DNA from: a virus
Direction: 5' to 3' (one strand)
Length of the DNA: 22,824 bases
Virus record (IMG/VR): IMGVR_UViG_3300010885_051264
Location: 1-22,824 of that record
Numbering within the stretch: position 1 is the stretch's first letter; each line of letters opens with the position of its first letter. The notes under the pieces are model-generated. The model was not told the origin of the DNA, did not search any database, and worked only from the letters and a program-made list of their open reading frames with translations. This document shows, piece after piece, positions 1-7,900 of the stretch. Position numbers and translations under genes: made by a program.

Positions 1-116
1 AAGATGGTTATAATATTAATGATGAAAAGTACCAACGTCTAAGAAAGAAAATACTAGACAGCGGCAACGATAGCATCAGAAATTTTGAAGAAGATCTAAA
101 TAATATAAATTTATAA
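1..116 (+). CDS. 3' end of an unidentified gene
   Basis: The reading frame with codons from base 3 is open from the window edge to a TAA at 114-116, giving 37 residues that end in a charged, hydrophilic tail (ending FEEDLNNINL). The TAA shares its last base with the ATG of the next gene (TAATG), the tight coupling expected of a real upstream cistron. The fragment is too short to assign to a family. From its position before the chaperone candidates and the tape measure gene, a tail tube or other head-tail structural protein is the most likely parent, but this is inferred from gene order only. Confidence 0.65.
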   Translation, partial: DGYNINDEKYQRLRKKILDSGNDSIRNFEEDLNNINL

Positions 117-856
117 TGAAGACAATCTACGAATTTACAATCAGTAAAGAAGGAATTGTAAAAGAGACAGAGGAATCAGTAAACGAAGAAGGACAAAAAG
201 TAACTGTCACTAAAGACGTAGTGAAGCCAGTGCCTCATAAGTATTTTATTAAGAAACCTACTAGAGCTTTGTTTGATGAAGCCGAGTTGTTTTATGGAGT
301 TAAACTTTCTGAAGGCGTAAAAGCAGGTTTACTAACTCGCACTCTTCTCAATAAGAGATATATTGATGATGGAGGAATCCTAGGCAACAAGGGCAAGAAT
401 GCAGAAGCAGATGCGTACAAAGACTTGTATGACTCTCAAGGCGAGCTACAGAGACTAGAAGCTCTACCAGAGAAAGATCGCCCAGATTATTTTGAAACCA
501 AGAAAAATGAACTAGAGTCGAAAATCACTGTAATTAAAAACTCTCTAACAGAATTAGAGGTCCAAAAAGAATCTCTTTTTGATAATACAGCAGAAACGAG
601 GGCTCGTAATAAAGTAATTACTTGGTGGATATTGCTTTTGTCATACTATGAAAAAAACGGGGAAAAACAGCCATTTTTTGGTGAAGGAGATTATGAAGCC
701 CGAATGAACAAGTATGACGAAATTTTTGAATCAGAAGATCCTCATTTAGTAAAAACCGCTAATGCGTTTATTTACCTTATTAGCTTCTGGTATGTTGGTA
801 GAGCAAATTCAAAAGAAGATTTTGACGCTCTAAGAGAAGATCAAAAAATAAACTAA
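116..856 (+). CDS. Putative tail assembly chaperone (lambda G position), first of a related pair
   Basis: A soluble, charged protein of 246 residues with no signal peptide or membrane segment. After an N-terminal beta-like stretch (1-40) comes a YFIK motif (43-46), an acidic helical region with a likely coiled coil (about 105-155), an NTAET motif (157-161), an aromatic helix (WWILLLSYYEKNG, 170-182) and a QPFF motif. The same order of motifs occurs in the next gene, so the two are probably paralogues. No family was recognised with certainty. The chaperone call rests on its position two genes before the tape measure, where lambda has G and G-T, and on the acidic helical composition. The ATG overlaps the upstream TAA by one base and has no clear Shine-Dalgarno, so translation is probably coupled. 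It could instead be a minor tail-tube or connector protein. Confidence 0.55.
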   Translation: MKTIYEFTISKEGIVKETEESVNEEGQKVTVTKDVVKPVPHKYFIKKPTRALFDEAELFYGVKLSEGVKAGLLTRTLLNKRYIDDGGILGNKGKNAEADAYKDLYDSQGELQRLEALPEKDRPDYFETKKNELESKITVIKNSLTELEVQKESLFDNTAETRARNKVITWWILLLSYYEKNGEKQPFFGEGDYEARMNKYDEIFESEDPHLVKTANAFIYLISFWYVGRANSKEDFDALREDQKIN

Positions 857-877
857 TTTCTTGCATTAATTAATCCT

Positions 878-903
878 AGCCCCTGCGCGAGCGGGGGCTT
901 TTT
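878..903 (+). terminator. Intrinsic-terminator-like hairpin between the two chaperone candidates
   Basis: AGCCCCTGC (878-886) pairs with GCGGGGGCT (891-899) across a GCGA loop, giving nine base pairs with one wobble and a GNRA-type tetraloop. Five T follow (899-903). This is a textbook rho-independent terminator shape and is strikingly GC-rich for this AT-rich region. It ends only five bases before the ATG at 909, so it may act as a leaky attenuator on the downstream chaperone and tape measure genes rather than as a full stop. No promoter can fit between it and the next start. Confidence 0.8.
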
Positions 904-908
904 AGTAT

Positions 909-1925
909 ATGGACTTACAAGTATTCAATAAAAATCTAAAATCTCTTTACTGGGAAATAGTAAATGGATCTTCTGCATTTGAAGTAAATAAAAAAAATTA
1001 CTTTATAAAGCACATGTCTCCAAAAGATGCTGGAGTTATTGAATTGCGCGAAAATTACTATTATAATAAAGCAAAATCTCAAGGCATCCCCACAAACGAA
1101 CAAAAAATAGAAGAACTAATTAAAGAAGGCTCTTACAGCAAAAAAGATGATCAAAAGATTCTAAACAATAAAATGACTCTTGCGAATTTAGTTAAAACGC
1201 GCCGCAAGTTGTATCTAAGTAGAGACCTTGACAATATAGACATACAAATGAAGGAATTAACTCAAGAAATAAATGATCTTGAAAATAAGAAAAATAACCT
1301 TCTAGAAAATACTTGCGAAACATACAGCGGTAAAAGAATGAATGAGTTTTATATTTATTACTCAGTTTATTGTGATGAAGATTGTAAAACCCATGCTTTT
1401 ACATTGGAAGAATTTGAAGAATTAGATCAATATGAGTTGTTTAATTTCGTTTCTCATTATTCTGAAAGCGCAAGAAAATTTAGCCACCACAATTTAAAGA
1501 GAATTGGGGTTAGTAGTTTTTTCCTTAATTATTTCTACTTGTGTGAGGATAATCCTTACTTCTTTTATGGTAGACCAATTACTCATCTGACTTTTTATCA
1601 AGTCGAGCTATTTGGTTATGCAAGGTACTTCAAAGATTTGATGAGCAAATCTACAATCAAACACCCTGATGAGTATAATGATGATGTAGATAAGATTATA
1701 GACTGGTATGAGTCTAGTAGTAATCTTGAAAAATTACACGAAGATAAGAACATGACTAACGGGAAAGAGACTGCTGTACAAGCTGTTTCTGTCATGGGAG
1801 CCACCAAGGAAGACTTAAAGAAGTTAAAGCAAGACAACACTGGAAGCGTTTCTCTAGAAGATGCAGCAAAGAAAAAAGGTGGCTCATTAAGCTTTGAAGA
1901 TTTAATGAAGTTGCACGGCGTTTAA
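909..1925 (+). CDS. Putative tail assembly chaperone (lambda G-T position), second of a related pair
   Basis: A 338-residue soluble protein directly before the tape measure gene. Its first half is colinear with the upstream protein: YFIK (31-34 here, 43-46 there), a charged coiled-coil region (about 90-133), NTCET (134-138, against NTAET 157-161), then an aromatic helix. It then adds a unique aromatic-rich domain (about 170-260) and a charged, flexible C-terminus ending in repeated LEDAAKKKGGSLSFEDLMKL-like turns. A short form and a long form sharing one domain is the layout of lambda gpG and gpG-T, but here as two separate genes rather than one frameshifted gene. The ATG at 909 is the first in frame after the hairpin and no good Shine-Dalgarno precedes it; the only G-rich run lies inside the hairpin stem. 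The function is inferred from position and this similarity. Confidence 0.55.
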   Translation: MDLQVFNKNLKSLYWEIVNGSSAFEVNKKNYFIKHMSPKDAGVIELRENYYYNKAKSQGIPTNEQKIEELIKEGSYSKKDDQKILNNKMTLANLVKTRRKLYLSRDLDNIDIQMKELTQEINDLENKKNNLLENTCETYSGKRMNEFYIYYSVYCDEDCKTHAFTLEEFEELDQYELFNFVSHYSESARKFSHHNLKRIGVSSFFLNYFYLCEDNPYFFYGRPITHLTFYQVELFGYARYFKDLMSKSTIKHPDEYNDDVDKIIDWYESSSNLEKLHEDKNMTNGKETAVQAVSVMGATKEDLKKLKQDNTGSVSLEDAAKKKGGSLSFEDLMKLHGV

Positions 1926-1953
1926 GTGTAATTATTCTTAGGTTTAAGGACAT

Positions 1954-4900
1954 ATGGCTACATCAGCAGGTAATATTCCCATTTCGGCGACGTTTGGCTC
2001 TGCCCAGCTTGAAAAAGATGTTTTGGCAGCGTTGAATCGTATTCAAAGTAAAAGCTCTCTTACTTTAAATACTAAGAACTTTAGTCAGCCGCTTGGCAAA
2101 ATCACTGGTCAAGCTAATGAATTTCAAAAATCTTTAGAGGCTTCTAATGCCCGTGTTATCGCCTTCGGAGCTTCTGCTGGCGTTATTTACAATGTACAGA
2201 AAGCTTTTAGTGCATTAGTAAGCTCTACTATTGAAGTAGAAAAATCACTTACTGATATTAATATTGTATTAAATACATCTTCTTCTGGAATTAAGCAATT
2301 TGGAGATCAATTATTTAATGTCGCAAAACAAACTGGCTCTTCTTTTAAAGATGTAGCTGCTGCGGCGACAGAGTTTTCAAGACAAGGTTTGGGGTTAGAG
2401 GAGACCTTAAGAAGAACAAGAGATGCTCTTGTGCTTACTCGCTTGTCTGGTCTCGATGTAGTATCTAGTACAGAGGCTCTGACTTCTGCCGTAAACTCAT
2501 TTACAAAAGAAGCTCTTACCACTACTGAAGTTGTTAATAAACTGGCTGCGGTTGATGCTAGATTTGCTGTAAGTTCAAGAGATCTTTCTGAGGCTATTCA
2601 ACGTGTAGGTTCTTCAGCTAGTGAAGCTGGCGTGAGCTTTGACGAACTACTAGGCATCGTAACTTCTGTTCAGCAAACTACTGCCCGTGGTGGTGCTGTT
2701 ATCGGTAACGCCTTAAAGACTATTTTTACAAGAATAGAAAGACCTCAAGTAATTAATGACCTAAGAGACTTTGGAGTTACAGTCACTGATCTTTCTGGAA
2801 ATGCATTACCAGCGATAAAAGTATTAGAAAACCTTTCTCAATCTTTCCAAAACTTAAGCCCAGTAGTTAAATCTCAAGTTGCTGAATTAGTTGGTGGTGT
2901 TTATCAGATTAACATTTTAAAAGCCTCTTTAGCTGACCTTTCTAAAGAAAACTCTGTTTTCGCTGGGGCTACAAATGCATCTTCAAGAGCAGTTGATGAA
3001 GCTATAGTAAAAAATAAAGCCCTAAATGAAAGTTTATCTGCTTTACTTAGTGAAACTACTGCCAATGCAACTCAGTTTGCTGCTAAAGTAGGTTCTGTAA
3101 GCGTTGCTCCGGGAATTAGAAAAGTTTTAGGCTTTATTAATGACCAACTTTCTTCTGTAAATGATAAAGATTCCGAAAGCGTTGGAGCGAAAATTGGAAC
3201 TGGCATTATAAGCGGTATAACTAATTTTATTACTGGCCCCGGCGTGGCGATAGGGATAATTGGTTTGGGCAAGCTTTTCGTTACGTTTAGTAAATTCGCA
3301 AAAGATGCTGGCTCAAGTTTTTTAGGTTTAAATACTATATCTCAACAACAAGGAGTGCTGCAAGAAGGTATTTCAGCTATACTTACGAAGCAACCTACTT
3401 TAATGCAGCAAATGACTTTGTCAGCTACGGCTCGTCTCAATGTAGAAAAAGAAGTTACAAAAAATTTATTAGACCAGTCTGCTTTGTTACAGGGAATGGA
3501 TAAATCTTCTCTTGTTTTAGCTAAGAGTCTAATGCAGCAAGGAATAGGAGCCGATACGAAAGGAAGAGTTACTAAAGGAAAAGCCGGTGGGTATATTCCT
3601 ATGCAGGATAGGGTAGCAGAAGTTTCCTCTGCTGCTAAAGGTGGATATGTTGCTGGTAATGTAGTTAATGCTCCTGCTTCTGTTGGCGGAGTAATGAATA
3701 CTGCTGAAACAGTAAAATATGTTCCCGGCTTTAGCCAGCCATTTATACTGCCTCCAGCAGGTTCTAAAGCTGCTTCTTCATTAGCTTCTCGCTCAATGAA
3801 TCAGACGGGAGTTAATCCTTATATGGCTAAGGGTTATGTACCTAATTTTGCTACTTCCCTTCAAGAATGGTTTTCTACAAAAAGAAATGAAGGCCAATTA
3901 AAAAGTGTAAGTTTGAATCCAGATGGAACTCTTAGTGGATTTAATAATGCTAGTTTAAATTCTGCTTCTACTGCTGGAGTTCCTATTGAAGAAATCAGAA
4001 GAGCTTCTAAAAATCCAACTTGGTTGCCAAAGCAAGCTGCTTTAGAAAGAGAAGTAGGAAGACAAGTGGCTCAACTCCCTGCTTACATGGCTAAAGCCGA
4101 GATGTTAACTTTGGAAAGCCCAAATCAGTCTGGTCAAATAATTGAAAGAGGAAGAGGTGTAGGAAATGTTCCAATTGCTTTTAAGGTTGTTAATCTTAGT
4201 AAAGAAGCTTTACAAAGAAATAAAACAGATTTAAGATCAAAAGCTGATAATTACGCTAATGAACTCTTAAATGATTTCGCAAATGACTTACCCGGAGGAC
4301 AAAAATCTACTCCAGAATTAAGAACGAAATATCTTAGCGCAGTGCAAAATCCAGCAGCACAATTTGCAGGAAAAATATTCGAAGCAGCTATTAATCTTTC
4401 AAGAGATTATACTAGAGAAGGAAAAGGTGGGGGAGATTTTGATGTTAGAGGAGGAGCGAATATTAATAAAGTCCGTGAACTTTTCCCCGGATTTACTAGT
4501 AATTTAGGAGATTATAAACTTAAGTCCGATGATGATAGTCAAGCAAGTTTTGTTAAGAAAATTTTATCTGAATTTCCCGGTAATATTAAAATATTTGAAG
4601 ATGAGGCAAGAGCAAAAGCTAGTTCGGTAGATGTTACGGCCGAAGCTGCTAAATTAAAAGCTTCTGGAGAAAAAGTCACTAATATTGTTAAAAGAATTGC
4701 TCCCGGTGGCAAAAAAGCTTTTGGCTTTATTCCTAATTTTAATCCAATTCAAGAAGCAATAGGAAGAGAGATGTCTGCTGGCTACTCCTCTTCTCAAGTT
4801 AAACTGGGTCAAAATAGTCAATTAAAAACATCATTTAATCCAAACGGTCTTGGTGTTTACAACACAACCGAAGGAAGCCTAGGAAGCGGTATTTCTTTAG

Positions 4901-7900
4901 CAAAGAAAGCGGGGATCAATCCTCAAACTAAGGGAATGGCTGAAGGGTTTATCCCTAATTTTGCAGATGAGTTTGATATTTCAATGGTAACTATATCTCT
5001 TATTGCTTTTGGAAGTCAATTAAAATCTTTAGCTGGTGGCTTCAAAGAAATTAATGCTCAAACTCAAGCTCTAGTAAAGAATAAACAAATTGAAATTTCT
5101 CAAAGCGCAAACTCAGTTAAAACACTAAAGAAAGAAGCTAGATCAAAATTTAATCTTTCTAATGCTGATAATGATTTAAATGTCACTGGAAGGCTTAGGA
5201 CTTCTAGTGGGAGATTCGCTAATGCTGCACAAGTCGCAGATCTAGAGGACATCAAAAGCAAAATAAGAGGACAGAGAGAAACTGCAAGAAGCGCTGCTGA
5301 ACAAGCGAGAATAGGTTCAGCAGGATATTTAAATCCTTTAAGCTTAAGAAGCGGAGGAAAAATGAACAATTTAATTAGGTCTTCTGGAACTGGGGCGGGA
5401 TTAGCAGCGGCTGGGGCACTTAATATTGCAGAACAATTTGTGCCTGAGTCCGATAAGAAAACAAAAGCCGCATTTTCGGGCGCTGCGGATGTCGCTCAAT
5501 ATGCAGGGTTAGGCGCTGCCTTTGGTCCAGTTGGCGCTGCTGCTGGCGCACTAGTCGGCTTAGGGATAGCCGCTAAAAAGATAGTAGACTCAAAAGCAGA
5601 ACAAGCCATCTTTGACATCTCTGCTAATTTAGATAGAGTTAAGGAATCTTCTTCAAAGTTTTCTGGCGCATCACAAACTTATGCAACTTCATTAGAGAGC
5701 TTACAAAATGCTTTAAATGATCCAAAAACTCAACCCCAAGCCCTATTAAAATTTCAAACCAGTATAACTGATTCTCTTGCATCTATCCCTGATGAGTTTA
5801 GAAGCAAGATATTAGCCGCAGGAACTGATATTGGTAAAGTAGCTGATGCAATTGCTAGAGTAAATAAAGAGATGTCCGATGCTCAACAAAGTTTAGAAAG
5901 GCAATTGGCTATTACTAATTTAGTTAAAGATAAAACAGGAATTATTGCAGGAAGCAATTTAAAAAAAGCTGACTCAGATCAATTAAATAGATTATTCACT
6001 CAATCAATAGATCCTCAAAAAATTCTTTCTGAATTTAAAGGTGGGGCAGGAGAATTTGGTTCTTTTATTAGTAATTTAAAAGGTCAATCAATAAAAACTG
6101 ATAAAATTCTTGAATATGGAGCTAACCCTAATTTTGTAGGTTCGTCTGCTCCTAAATTTGTCGAGAGAACTAATGTCGATCAATTAGGTTTGAAACAAAT
6201 TAGATCGCAATTAGAATCTAAGGGTATTTTTGGACCAGAACTTGCTGCTAAATTTGAAGAAGTTTCTAAAAATATTAGCGTAGAGAATGTCAAATCTCTT
6301 TTCGATGCAATCGATAAATTTGGTAAAGGTGTTTTTTCTTCTAAAGAAGCTGCGGATAATCTTTTAGCAGTTCAGAAACAAAATGTTGAAATAGCGAAAA
6401 AGAACGCAGATATACTAAAGGATTTAACTCAAAGATATGAAAATCTAAATCTTTCTCTCTCTTCTCAAATTGAGGCAGAAAAAAATAGATCATCCACTCT
6501 TAGAGAGCTAAACAAAATACAAGCAGAAGGCTCTGTACAATTAGCTTCAGCAAGGACAAAAGGTGCTTTGAGTTTAGCTTCCCCTTTCATGACTGAAGCA
6601 GGTAAAACCGCCGCAGAATCAAGCCTAGCTTTAACAGATCTTCAAAATAAACAAAACTCTGAAGTAAGAGGCGCTTTAGATAAAGGATTGTCTTCTTTCA
6701 CTGATATTATTACTAAAAAAGCTGAAGACATAAGATCAAAAGCTCTTCCAGCAGTAACAGATTTGTCAAAGTCTCCAGAGGATATCACAAAAGAACTAAA
6801 CGTTTTTAATAAAAATATCCAAGGTATTTCTCCTCTAATCGCTTCTTCTTTGAAAGAGTTAAGCGCTGGTGGCAATATAGAAGTAGTAAAAAACAAATTA
6901 ATTCAAGGAATCTCTGCAACGGGTCTTTTCAAGAAACCAGAAGCCGAGTTAATCGCAGGAGAACTACAGAATACTTTTGAAGGAGTTTTAAACGAGTTAA
7001 CTAAAATTACTGAACAAGGAAAATTTGATTTAGCTATTCAAAAAGTAAACTCTGATTATCAAAGAAGAAGCGTAGCTCTATCTGAAAAGCTTTCTCTTGC
7101 TGGCGGTGCCGCAGCTTTGGGATCAACTGGTCAAGTTGGGGTTTCTGATTTATTTGATAAGCTAACTGAATTGACTTCTACTTTGGGACAAAATGTTAGA
7201 GTAGGAAATCCAACAGAAACAGGATCTGGATTGTTTAAATTGCTGGATACGATTTCTAATCAGTATGGGATTAGAGGCGGAGGAGTCGGAGCAGAATTAG
7301 CTCCATTACAAAATGCTTCAATAACCGCAAGAGCAGAACAGCTTAAAAAAGAAAACGAAAGAGCAAGAGCTTTAACTAATATTTCATTGATAGGGCAAAC
7401 AGGAAGCGGAATTCAATCAGGCGGTGCGTTGGAGAAAGCTTTTGATAACTTCAATGAAAACGCAATGAGCGTTGCTATTGATCAAGTGACTTCTCAATTG
7501 AAGCTTGATAATATAGGAACTTATTTCGATTTATTAGCTCAAGAAAGTAAATATGCGAATGAGCTAGCGAAGACTCAAACAGAAATTTTAGCAAAACAAG
7601 CTCCTGATATAACTAAAGCTTTTTATGATATTTCTAAGGCTGAAGTAGGATCAAAAATAACTGAATTAAATAGATCTTTGAGCGAAGCATTAAAGCAACT
7701 TGTTGATACTCAAAATACAGCAGAATTAAATAAAGAAATTAGAAATCTATTACCAATAGCTTCAGTTTCTGAAAGAGAAAAAGCTTTGGCAGAGATAAGG
7801 TCTCAGATGGGTAATCTTAATGGATTTAGTTCGCCAATTGCAGGAAATGATACTGGCGCTTATTCAACAGATAAAGAAAAGCTTGCTTCAAAATTAAATA

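Noticed and set aside
893-908. GGGGG as a Shine-Dalgarno for the gene at 909
   Set aside because: The run lies in the 3' arm of the hairpin, where it would be paired, and its spacing to the ATG is long.
838-911. Programmed -1 frameshift joining the two chaperone candidates
   Set aside because: There is an A-rich run (CAAAAAATAAAC) near the end of the first gene, but the -1 frame meets a stop soon after and does not lead into the second gene, which has its own ATG beyond the hairpin.
5100-5369. Minus-strand frame of 89 codons and similar short frames inside the tape measure gene
   Set aside because: They are shadows of the long continuous tape measure frame and show no ribosome binding site or recognisable domain.
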